Assembly: GCF_028473605.1 (NCBI RefSeq)
Contig: NZ_CP097267.1
Location: forward strand, 2,782,501-2,846,500
Direction of reading: 5' to 3'
Source: Acidovorax sp. NCPPB 3576
GTDB taxonomy: Bacteria > Pseudomonadota > Gammaproteobacteria > Burkholderiales > Burkholderiaceae_C
DNA length: 64,000 nucleotides
Shown: piece after piece, positions 1 to 7,894 of the stretch
Position numbering within the stretch: the first letter of the stretch is position 1
Layout: each line of letters opens with the position of its first letter
The notes under the pieces: generated by a model
What the model saw: only the letters and a program-made list of their open reading frames with translations
What the model was told of the DNA's origin: nothing
Databases searched by the model: none
Position numbers and translations under genes: made by a program

Positions 1-405
1 GGCCCAGGCGGCCGACTGGTCGTGCCGCGAAGGCAAGGGGCGCACGCGGCACAGCCGGTCGGCCGGCAGGCCCGCGGCCTGCAGCGCGGGGGCGAAGGGC
101 TCGGCCGGCGGCGCCACCAGCACCACCTGCCCGCCCCGCTGCGCCGCCGCCCGGGCCAGCGCCGGCAGCACCAGGGGCCACTCGGCGCCGCCCTGCGGCG
201 GCTGCAGCACCTCGGTCATGGCCCCCAGCGGCCATCCGCCACCGGGCAGCGCCGCATCCAAAAGCGCATGGCCGGAAGGCTGCACGCGCCCGTGCTGCGC
301 CGTGAGCGCATCGCCCTGCCACACGCCGGGCAGCTCCAGGCGGGCAGCGCTTTCCCTGCGGGCAGCGGCACCCGGTGGGAGGGAGGCAAGGGCAAGGCGG
401 GACAT
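1..405 (-). CDS. imuA: ImuA, SOS mutagenesis RecA-like protein (partial)
   Basis: The 5' 135 codons of a minus-strand gene that runs off the left edge of the window. The translation begins MSRLALASLPPG and contains the stretch SGHALLDAALPGGGWPLGAM, typical of the N-terminal part of ImuA (also called SulA-like/ImuA). In this family a RecA/SulA-related protein acts with ImuB and DnaE2 in error-prone translesion synthesis. The following segment (GGAEWPLVLPALARAAAQ, then VVLVAPPAEPFAPAL) also fits the family. The ATG at 403-405 is chosen because it lies just downstream of a LexA-type operator (423-438), as expected for an imuA-imuB-dnaE2 operon. ImuB and DnaE2 would lie beyond the window. Family assignment is from motif recognition only, without the C-terminal half. 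Confidence 0.8.
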   Translation of the reverse strand, partial: MSRLALASLPPGAAARRESAARLELPGVWQGDALTAQHGRVQPSGHALLDAALPGGGWPLGAMTEVLQPPQGGAEWPLVLPALARAAAQRGGQVVLVAPPAEPFAPALQAAGLPADRLCRVRPLPSRHDQSAAWA

Positions 406-422
406 AGGGCGGGCATCGAAGA

Positions 423-438
423 CTGTTTAAATATACAG
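423..438 (-). promoter_or_regulatory. LexA (SOS) box upstream of imuA
   Basis: CTGTTTAAATATACAG matches the gammaproteobacterial/betaproteobacterial LexA operator CTGT-N8-ACAG exactly. It lies 18 bp upstream of the imuA start codon, in a short AT-rich patch within GC-rich surroundings. A position overlapping the promoter would let LexA repress the mutagenesis operon. Confidence 0.85.
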
Positions 439-486
439 TATTCGAATCCGTTTCGGCCCCGGGCCATCGGCAGATACCGCCCCATG

Positions 487-520
487 AAAAAAGCCTGCGG
501 GCACGCAGGCCGGCAGGCTT
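487..520 (-). terminator. Rho-independent terminator after ppa
   Basis: Read on the minus strand, the sequence forms AAGCCTGC...GCAGGCTT followed directly by a run of T (TTTTTC). It lies about 80 bp downstream of the ppa stop codon and would stop transcription before imuA. Stem of 8 bp with an internal GC-rich loop that could itself pair. Confidence 0.7.
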
Positions 521-602
521 TGGCAGGTTCGGCCCCCGGGCGCCAGGGCGGCGGCCGGGACGGTGGAACCTGAAAAAAGAAACGAAAGGAAAGCGCCCTA
601 TC

Positions 603-1130
603 TCACTTCTTGTAGTTGGCCAGGCCTTCGACGATTTCCTGGTGGGCGGCATCGATGCCTTCCCAGCCCAGCACCTTGACCCACTTGCCTTCTTCCAGGT
701 CCTTGTAGTGCTCGAAGAAGTGGCTGATGGCCTTCAGGCGCATCGGGTTCACGTCGTCCACGGTCTTCCAGTTTTCGTACATCTTGAGGACCTTGGTGGT
801 GGGCACGGCCAGCACCTTGCCATCGACGCCCGCTTCGTCTTCCATCTTCAGGATGCCGAGCGCGCGGCAGGGCACGACCACGCCGGGCAGCAGCGGATAG
901 GGGGTGATCACCAGCACGTCCACCGGGTCGCCGTCGCCGCTCAGCGTTTGCGGCACGTAGCCGTAGTTGGAGGGGTAGTACATGGCCGTGGTCATGAAAC
1001 GGTCCACGAAGATGGCGCCCGATTCCTTGTCCACCTCGTACTTGATGGGGTCCGAGTCCATGGGGATCTCGATGACCACATTGAAGGTTTCAGGGGTGTT
1101 CTTGCCGGGGGTGACGTTGTTGAGGGACAT
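603..1130 (-). CDS. ppa: Inorganic pyrophosphatase, family I
   Basis: 175-residue soluble cytoplasmic enzyme that hydrolyses pyrophosphate to two phosphates, using Mg2+. Length is typical for bacterial family I enzymes. The signature DGDPVDVLV, with the metal-binding aspartates, is present at about residues 66-74. The N-terminal part reads [20 protein letters not shown], also characteristic. ATG at 1130. It is transcribed away from the membrane pyrophosphatase gene hppA, the start codons being 262 bp apart, so the cell keeps a soluble and an energy-conserving pyrophosphatase side by side. A terminator follows at 487-520. Confidence 0.97.
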   Translation of the reverse strand: MSLNNVTPGKNTPETFNVVIEIPMDSDPIKYEVDKESGAIFVDRFMTTAMYYPSNYGYVPQTLSGDGDPVDVLVITPYPLLPGVVVPCRALGILKMEDEAGVDGKVLAVPTTKVLKMYENWKTVDDVNPMRLKAISHFFEHYKDLEEGKWVKVLGWEGIDAAHQEIVEGLANYKK

Positions 1131-1392
1131 GGATCTCTGAAGGTTGAGGAGGTGATGGGCTCCGGCGGCCGCGGGACCTGCCCGCGCCGGGCCGGGGGTG
1201 GCGCGATTTTAGGCGCATGCCCGGCGGCGCTTGCCCGCACGGGCCCTTGGCAGTAAATTGGGTCCGTTGGCCAATCGTCTCCTGCCTGCTCGCACACACG
1301 CAGGCCCCGGGGCACGAGGAAGCAACGCAGCGGAAACACCACCGATGCGTTGTGTTTCCTTTCCGTGCAATCGACACCCAAGGAGACAAAGC

Positions 1393-3474
<2,082 letters not shown>

Positions 3475-3534
3475 GCCCCCCGGCACGGGCAATGGCGACA
3501 AGGCAAATCAACGAACCGCGAGGAGATCTAGGCA

Positions 3535-3630
3535 ATGACGAACATCCGCAGCGCCTTGTGGATGTTCAGTTTGGGGCTTGAAGCGAACGCACAGCTTGCG
3601 AAGCAGGGAGCCTACATGGGCTTCACTTAA
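3535..3630 (+). other. 31-codon ORF at the left boundary of the Rhs island
   Basis: Short reading frame starting MTNIRSALWMFSLGLEANAQ, preceded by a good ribosome-binding site (GAGGAG 9 bp upstream of the ATG). I do not recognise the peptide. Its DNA and peptide resemble those at the opposite end of the Rhs island (about 17220-17340: SALWIVQHAPEANVRLAEGG). It may be a truncated gene copy or a flanking repeat rather than an expressed gene. See the finding on island boundaries. Confidence 0.35.
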
Positions 3631-3639
3631 TACCGCTGT

Positions 3640-3753
3640 GTAGTAGACCTGTGGCGCATTCGCAGCGCATTGGCGCCATACGCGGCATCCGGATTGAAGA
3701 CCGCCAAGGGCATGTCTCCCAGCCAGACGATTTCCCGGATCGGATTGCCTGAC
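3640..3753 (-). pseudogene. Rhs core fragment, leftmost
   Basis: About 114 bp nearly identical to the Rhs core segment at 6977-7092, which encodes the part around YYIHADHLN to GDMPLAVFTPDS. A one-base deletion in the GCAGCCGCATTG segment breaks the frame, and both ends are abrupt. A leftover of Rhs tip exchange at the left margin of the island. Confidence 0.85.
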
Positions 3754-3792
3754 ATCCGATCAGCTTCAGCAAGCCGTGCAATTGGCCATTAT

Positions 3793-4176
3793 TTAATACT
3801 TCCAGAATGGCGTGCTATTTTCCGACGTGGAAGCAAGTGCAATCTTCATCAAATCATAAATCTCAGGCACCCCTTTTATACAAAACCAATTGATTTGACC
3901 AAAATGATCAACATCCACTCTAAATCTAGCATCCCCATGATCAATTAGATAACTTACCTCTTCGACAAGCGGGGCCTCTTTTAGCTGCTCAGCAGACAGT
4001 CGGGGATAGGGAAATGCCATAAATGAAAAATCGGTCGGTTCACCAGCAATTTTTTGCGCAGGCACGATGACACGTCGCAACTGACTAGCAACATTTTCCT
4101 CACCCTTTTCCAACAGATTTCCCTCAAGACTTGGCGCCCAAAGAGCAAGAACGTCAACGAGCTTAACTTCTGCCAT
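3793..4176 (-). CDS. Hypothetical protein, possible orphan Rhs immunity protein
   Basis: 127-residue AT-rich gene beginning MAEVKLVDVLALWAPSLEGN. No signal peptide or membrane segment is seen. The composition is acidic and mixed, ending in SENSTPFWKY. I do not recognise the family. It lies between Rhs core fragments at 3640-3753 and 4667-4765, in the same orientation as the other cassette genes and with much lower GC than the flanking chromosome. An immunity gene whose matching toxin tip has been deleted is therefore the best guess. ATG at 4176 is preceded by AAGGGAGT, a good ribosome-binding site. Confidence 0.6.
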   Translation of the reverse strand: MAEVKLVDVLALWAPSLEGNLLEKGEENVASQLRRVIVPAQKIAGEPTDFSFMAFPYPRLSAEQLKEAPLVEEVSYLIDHGDARFRVDVDHFGQINWFCIKGVPEIYDLMKIALASTSENSTPFWKY

Positions 4177-4295
4177 TTCTTAACTCCCTTTGATGACCCG
4201 CTTGTACATCAGTGTGCTACCTAAGGCACAGTCGAAGTTTGTGTTGCAGGTGTTGGATCGGTGTTGCAGCAAGCGCACTAAACAGTTCGTCCGCA

Positions 4296-4371
4296 GAGGC
4301 TAAAAACAGAAGCCCCCCGGACCCCACATCTTTAGCAGCTGGTAGGGATTGCTGGTGGCTTATTTAAGGAA
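4296..4371 (-). repeat. Cassette-end repeat copy 1
   Basis: Resembles 4783-4890: both contain a TTAGCAGCTGG block followed by (G)GTGGCTTA or GTGGCCTT, and a small hairpin with an A-rich loop (here AGGCTaaaaacagAAGCC). Each copy lies just downstream (minus strand) of a cassette gene stop codon, 4376 here and 4931 for the other. They may act as terminators or mark cassette junctions. Confidence 0.5.
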
Positions 4372-4375
4372 ATTA

Positions 4376-4642
4376 CTACCCAAGCAATGACACCAAGGAA
4401 GCAATGACAAAAAACAGCGGAACCAAGGCACAGAGAACAACAAAAACTTTCTCTGCCGCTCCTACCCTCGGAAATATTTTGATTGCCACCATAAAAATCA
4501 CTACAGCCACCCCCTGCATGGCAACCAATTCAACGAGAGTACCTCCATGGAAGTAATTTCCGAAATTAGTGAGAGACAAAACAAGAGGGAAAGCGACAAC
4601 TGCCACATAGTAGGCCATCTTGATAATTTGATTGCCGGCCAT
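4376..4642 (-). CDS. Small membrane protein, probable orphan Rhs immunity protein
   Basis: 88 residues beginning MAGNQIIKMAYYVAVVAFPL. Three hydrophobic segments are visible (about residues 9-25, 38-58 and 65-86), so it should sit in the inner membrane. The frame is open upstream to 4903, but that upstream part is a degenerate Rhs core fragment containing PGLERYAQSDSIGLRGGL. The internal ATG at 4642 has its own GGAG ribosome-binding site 5 bp upstream and is the likely start. No family recognised. Its position right after the tip junction of an Rhs fragment is that of an immunity gene; the toxin domain itself is missing. Confidence 0.6.
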   Translation of the reverse strand: MAGNQIIKMAYYVAVVAFPLVLSLTNFGNYFHGGTLVELVAMQGVAVVIFMVAIKIFPRVGAAEKVFVVLCALVPLFFVIASLVSLLG

Positions 4643-4666
4643 ATTCACTCCCTGAAATTTTAGCCC

Positions 4667-4765
4667 ACCACGCAACCCGATGGAATCAGACTGCGCATAT
4701 CTTTCCAACCCTGGGACGCTCCCGATTCCAATTCTGGAAAGAGTAGCGTCGATGCGACTAAAACA
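4667..4765 (-). pseudogene. Rhs core fragment at tip junction
   Basis: About 100 bp matching the end of the Rhs core, where intact copies read NWNRDYVPGLGRYAQSDPIG. Here it reads IGIGSVPGLERYAQSDSIG, with substitutions and a shortened frame. No toxin tip follows; instead there is a short spacer and the small membrane protein gene at 4376-4642. Confidence 0.75.
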
Positions 4766-4782
4766 GTCAAGATGTATACACG

Positions 4783-4890
4783 CAAGAGGGCGTAACGTCA
4801 AATATCCAGCGGCTAAAAAATAAGCCGCCCGCCCCTCCAAAGCCTTAGCAGCTGGCAGGGGGTTGCGGGTGGCCTTTTTTAGATTAAAAA
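4783..4890 (-). repeat. Cassette-end repeat copy 2
   Basis: Second copy of the element at 4296-4371. It contains GCGGCTaaaaaataAGCCGC, a perfect 6-bp stem with an A-rich loop, and the block TTAGCAGCTGGCAGGGGGTT. It begins about 40 bp downstream of the lipoprotein gene stop codon at 4931. Confidence 0.5.
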
Positions 4891-4930
4891 AGAAACGGGC
4901 CACTGGCGCTTATAGGCATTAGATAGAGTG

Positions 4931-5350
4931 TTATTTATTTTGAAGCAATCCATTCTGATAATCGGATCCACAAAGGCTGGGTTTGGCTTCAGCTGGATGC
5001 ACGATGCAACTCCACGTCACCTTACCTTGATCAAGCATAGGCTCTTGCAAAACAATCACCGCAAACTTGGTGCTTTGAATCATGATGGCCCCCCCTGCTG
5101 TGACCCAACCAAAGTCGAATTTCATCGGGGCCAAGCTGAACGGTGGCGGCAATTGCAACGGACCGGCCTGTAGCACAGGTTTTCCAGGGGATGCTATTAA
5201 CGCTTTAGCAATTTCAATCTTCAATGGCGAAGAATGACCAACAACCAAACCAACGTAATGGCGCGGCGTGACTTCAGCCACAGGACTGCAAGCTGCAGCA
5301 AATGCAGCCATCAAAACCGTAGCCCTCATTCTCATCGTGTGCATGAGCAT
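4931..5350 (-). CDS. Lipoprotein, paralogue of the immunity-like lipoprotein at 7424-7894
   Basis: 139 residues. An N-terminal signal with a lipobox-like end (MAAFAAACSP) suggests lipidation and an envelope location. From about residue 30 it is clearly homologous to the product of 7424-7894, sharing for example IAKALIASPGKPV, GWVTAGGAI, and the C-terminal VTWSCIVHPAEAKPSLCGSD. The C-terminal part with Trp-Ser-Cys and a later Leu-Cys-Gly vaguely recalls the disulfide region of type IV pilins; that is a resemblance, not an assignment. It overlaps the end of a decayed tip related to tip 2, just as its paralogue follows intact tip 2, supporting an immunity role. Confidence 0.7.
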   Translation of the reverse strand: MLMHTMRMRATVLMAAFAAACSPVAEVTPRHYVGLVVGHSSPLKIEIAKALIASPGKPVLQAGPLQLPPPFSLAPMKFDFGWVTAGGAIMIQSTKFAVIVLQEPMLDQGKVTWSCIVHPAEAKPSLCGSDYQNGLLQNK

Positions 5351-5650
5351 CCTGAATCCCCGTTTTGAAGTGCTTTGTTGTACTGGTCAAGCAGTTGACG
5401 CGTAATCATGGCCTCAGCCCTTGCATCCAATTGGCGATGCAAAACCCCAAGTGGATTTCCCATCCTGACTCTTGTTATTGCCTTTCCGCCAATGCCTTGA
5501 TTGACAATGCAGTATTTCATGCGCCAAGGTTTGCAGCAACTCTCTTCGAATCATATCCTGACGCGTCGTATTCGCCCAGCAGATAGCCTTCGGCGTCGTA
5601 CACGAAAATCGTCGTGCCACGGCCAGCCCTGTGCTTTTTAGCACCTGAAA
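5335..5650 (-). pseudogene. Decayed Rhs tip related to tip 2 (HExxH type)
   Basis: From right to left: about 85 bp of Rhs core (5563-5650, encoding YDAEGYLLGEYDAS), an out-of-frame junction, then toxin sequence. One frame reads LLQTLAHEILH. After a further frameshift another frame reads RVRMGNPLGVLHRQLDARAE to the end ...SGCSCTR. Both parts align with the end of the intact tip 2 (TIAHEMLH, then FRMGNPLGYFHRQLDEKADA). Most of the toxin between the core and the HExxH motif is deleted. It precedes the lipoprotein gene 4931-5350. Confidence 0.85.
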
Positions 5651-5734
5651 AAGCAATATCACAACAATCTCGTGGAAAAAACTACGAGATCAATTATTTA
5701 TTTGAATTAAATCATTTTGACAATCAGAAATTTT

Positions 5735-6229
5735 TTATTTTAACCGCCCACCAAAACCAACTCTATGCACAGAAAGAAAAGTGTTACTAGCGTCGCTTAA
5801 TTCAACAGAAAAGGCCATTAACCCATACTGCTCAGAGTATGAATACCGGATTTTTTTACCATCCTGAACACTTTCCACAATCCCAAATTTAAACGAAGTC
5901 CCCAACACCCTCATTTGCTCTTGGGCAATTAACTCATAAGAATACCCTCTGTATTCCCATTTCTTTACTTCTGGTTTTTTTGCAATTGGAAATGCAAAGC
6001 TGAATTCAGTGCTTGACATACACACATAGTTGTCAGAAGGGCTGCAGAATTCCGCAATTACTGCCCGGTCTCCAGTTGCGAATGATGGTGGCAGAGCCTG
6101 TATAGAAATAGTATGGCGTTTATTTAGCGGATTAACATACTCATAAGATTGAGCAAAAACAGGCAATGTGGAAGCAACTCCCAAAACAGCTGCCAAAAAG
6201 GTTAAAATTTTCCCATTATCTGCAATCAC
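5735..6229 (-). CDS. Probable immunity protein for Rhs tip 3
   Basis: About 164 residues with a predicted signal peptide (ILTFLAAVLGVASTLPVFAQ, cleavage after VFAQ), so the product should be periplasmic. The mature part begins SYEYVNPLNKRHTISIQALP and has two cysteines (EFCSPSDNYVC). No family recognised. The start chosen is GTG at 6229, with TTGGAG 6 bp upstream, overlapping the end of the tip 3 gene (stop at 6216). The ORF is open upstream to 6337, but that part is antisense-like toxin sequence. Tight coupling behind a peptidase-like tip suggests it protects the periplasm from that toxin. Confidence 0.65.
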   Translation of the reverse strand: MIADNGKILTFLAAVLGVASTLPVFAQSYEYVNPLNKRHTISIQALPPSFATGDRAVIAEFCSPSDNYVCMSSTEFSFAFPIAKKPEVKKWEYRGYSYELIAQEQMRVLGTSFKFGIVESVQDGKKIRYSYSEQYGLMAFSVELSDASNTFLSVHRVGFGGRLK

Positions 6230-7277
6230 ACTGTTCACTCCAAAATTTACTAGCCCAAGCATCTGCATCCATTTCAGCAGGCGTTTTTTTCGGATCGCGG
6301 AAACCATCTCCCGGCCGAGACATATTATTATTCTCATCCATCAAATGTCTGAATTCGTGAGCAAATATAGCAGCGGCTGATGGATCTCCTATCTCCCTAT
6401 TAAAGAAAGGCCAGTTGAACTGAGAGCTTTGAGTGCTATATCTTGTAGTAGCAAATGTACTACCTGCACGCTTGCCATAGCCCCGATCAATGTTGGGATC
6501 GAGAGAAATAGCCCAGTCGTCAAATTTTTTCAACAAATTGGGACAATTTTTCTTGATGCGTTCTCTCATTGCATTGTTTTGGTCAAAAAGCTCTTGATAC
6601 CTTTTTACCCATTGAACACCATCATTAAATGACTTGAAGTCAGGCTTTAGAATGCGGGCTAAACCCATCGGATCCACATACAAAATAGGGCTCCCTCCTA
6701 CATAACCATATGTATTAAGGCCACCATTCAATCCAATCGGATCACTTTGCGCATATCTCCCCAACCCCGGAACGTAATCCCGATTCCAATTCTGGTGAAT
6801 CCCCGATTCCACGTCATAGTACTGACCTGGAAAGCGCAGATTGAACACAAAGTCCGTCTGACCCGCAGGACTGCTCTCGGCTGCCGTGGTGCCGAACGGC
6901 TCGCTCATCCAACGCCAGCGCACCGTGTTGGCACGATCAACCACCACCCGCGGAGTATTCAAATGGTCTGCATGGATGTAGTAGACCTGTGGCGCATTCG
7001 CAGCCGCATTGGCGCCATACGCGGAATCCGGAGTGAAGACAGCCAAGGGCATGTCTCCCAGCCAGACGATTTCCCGAATCGGATTGCCTGACGCGTCGTA
7101 TTCGCCCAGTAGATGGCCTTCGGCGTCGTACACGAAAATCGTCGTGCCACCGGCCAACCCCGTGCTTTTTCGCACCCGCAGGCCGTTGTTGTCGTAGGTG
7201 TAGCTGGTGGAGCCCTGCGCATTGGTTGCCGAATCCGCCGGCCTTTCAATGTAGCGATGTATTGGTACGACGCTCAA
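6216..7277 (-). CDS. Truncated Rhs protein with peptidase-like tip (tip 3)
   Basis: 353 residues. After about 20 unrelated residues it enters the Rhs core (YTYDNNGLRVRKS, then DPIGLNGGLNTYGYV, and LYVDPMGL), then a tip of about 150 residues. The tip contains AAAIFAHEFRHLMDEN and, about 25 residues later, AEMDADAWA. HExxH followed by an ExxAD-type Glu is the zinc-ligand pattern of gluzincin-like metallopeptidases, so a zinc peptidase toxin is likely. The upstream Rhs core is missing; homology to the other copies ends near 7250, next to an IS relic. No signal peptide or obvious promoter is left, so this is probably a silent cassette that could be expressed after recombination with the full-length gene. 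Confidence 0.8.
   Translation of the reverse strand: MSVVPIHRYIERPADSATNAQGSTSYTYDNNGLRVRKSTGLAGGTTIFVYDAEGHLLGEYDASGNPIREIVWLGDMPLAVFTPDSAYGANAAANAPQVYYIHADHLNTPRVVVDRANTVRWRWMSEPFGTTAAESSPAGQTDFVFNLRFPGQYYDVESGIHQNWNRDYVPGLGRYAQSDPIGLNGGLNTYGYVGGSPILYVDPMGLARILKPDFKSFNDGVQWVKRYQELFDQNNAMRERIKKNCPNLLKKFDDWAISLDPNIDRGYGKRAGSTFATTRYSTQSSQFNWPFFNREIGDPSAAAIFAHEFRHLMDENNNMSRPGDGFRDPKKTPAEMDADAWASKFWSEQCDCR
6729..7250 (-). repeat. Rhs core direct repeat, copy B
   Basis: Aligns with 8374-8895 (copy C) and with the corresponding part of copy A (offsets 1645 and 5202 bp) at near identity over about 500 bp. A one-base deletion near 7230 changes the frame at its right end. Part of the set of three long direct repeats that encode the C-terminal Rhs core. 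Confidence 0.9.
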
Positions 7278-7284
7278 ACTTGCA

Positions 7285-7483
7285 AATTCGGAGGTTTTGA
7301 GAGGTTCCGGGAAGAATAGTCACCGAACTATTGCGGAGAGGGCTTTGGCTCTATCGATTTCCTCGGAGAAATTTGCTGGGAAACAGATACTGCCAAAACC
7401 ATACCTTGCAAATCATGCGCCCATCAACCCGAAGAACTCCGATTTAGATCAAGGGCTTGGAATTTTTTCAGAGCAGACTGCTT
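7285..7483. mobile_element. Relic of an IS end related to the IS at 9655-11165
   Basis: About 190 bp align with 10985-11165, the right end of the intact IS including the first codons of its transposase. Shared blocks include ACCATACCTTGCAAATC and CCGAAGAACT. The terminal part reads TTCAGAGCAGACT where the intact IS has TTCAGGACGGACT. Divergence is much greater than between the Rhs copies, so this is an older, related element; the rest of it has been deleted together with the upstream part of the tip 3 Rhs gene. Confidence 0.75.
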
Positions 7484-7894
7484 ATTTTGTAGCAATTCAT
7501 TCTGATAATCCGATCCACAAAGATTGGGCTTGGCTTCAACTGGATGCACTACGCAACTCCACTTCACTTTACCTTGATCAAGGGTCGGTTCTTGCAACAC
7601 AACCACTGCGTACTTGGTGCTTTGAATCACGATGGCACCGCCTGTTGTCACCCAACCGAAGGAGAATTCAGGCGTGCTAAAACCAGGTGTCTGCGGCAGT
7701 TGCAACGGACCTGCCTGCGGTACAGGCCTCCCAGGGGAGGCTATCAACGACTTAGCAATTTCGGTTCTTAGCGAGGTGGTATGGGCCAAATATGATCCGG
7801 CCATATGCTTTGGCGTGTAATCACTTGGCTGATTACAACCCAACATTAGTATGCACAGCAAAAAGGCTATGCAATTTTTTATTATTGTGAGCAT
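7424..7894 (-). CDS. Lipoprotein, probable immunity protein for Rhs tip 2
   Basis: 156 residues from ATG at 7894 (a GTG lies two codons upstream), overlapping the stop of the tip 2 gene by 13 bp. The N-terminus MLTIIKNCIAFLLCILMLGC is a lipoprotein signal with lipobox LMLGC. The mature part is homologous to the product of 4931-5350 over its whole length (IVIQSTKYAVVVLQEPTLDQ; VKWSCVVHPVEAKPNLCGSD). The paralogue stops after LLQNK. Here the frame continues for about 18 residues (QSALKKFQALDLNRSSSG) into the adjoining IS relic, so the C-terminal tail is probably a product of the insertion. Immunity role inferred from position and signal peptide. Confidence 0.7.
   Translation of the reverse strand: MLTIIKNCIAFLLCILMLGCNQPSDYTPKHMAGSYLAHTTSLRTEIAKSLIASPGRPVPQAGPLQLPQTPGFSTPEFSFGWVTTGGAIVIQSTKYAVVVLQEPTLDQGKVKWSCVVHPVEAKPNLCGSDYQNELLQNKQSALKKFQALDLNRSSSG

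Noticed and set aside
5672..5694. Inverted repeat ATCTCGT...ACGAGAT as a terminator of the tip 3 immunity gene
   Set aside because: Stem of 7 bp with a 9-10 nt loop and no T run on the minus strand; it may matter but cannot be called a terminator.
7297..7680. 127-codon plus-strand ORF across the IS relic
   Set aside because: Antisense to the lipoprotein gene and the IS relic; no start signal and no similarity to anything recognised.
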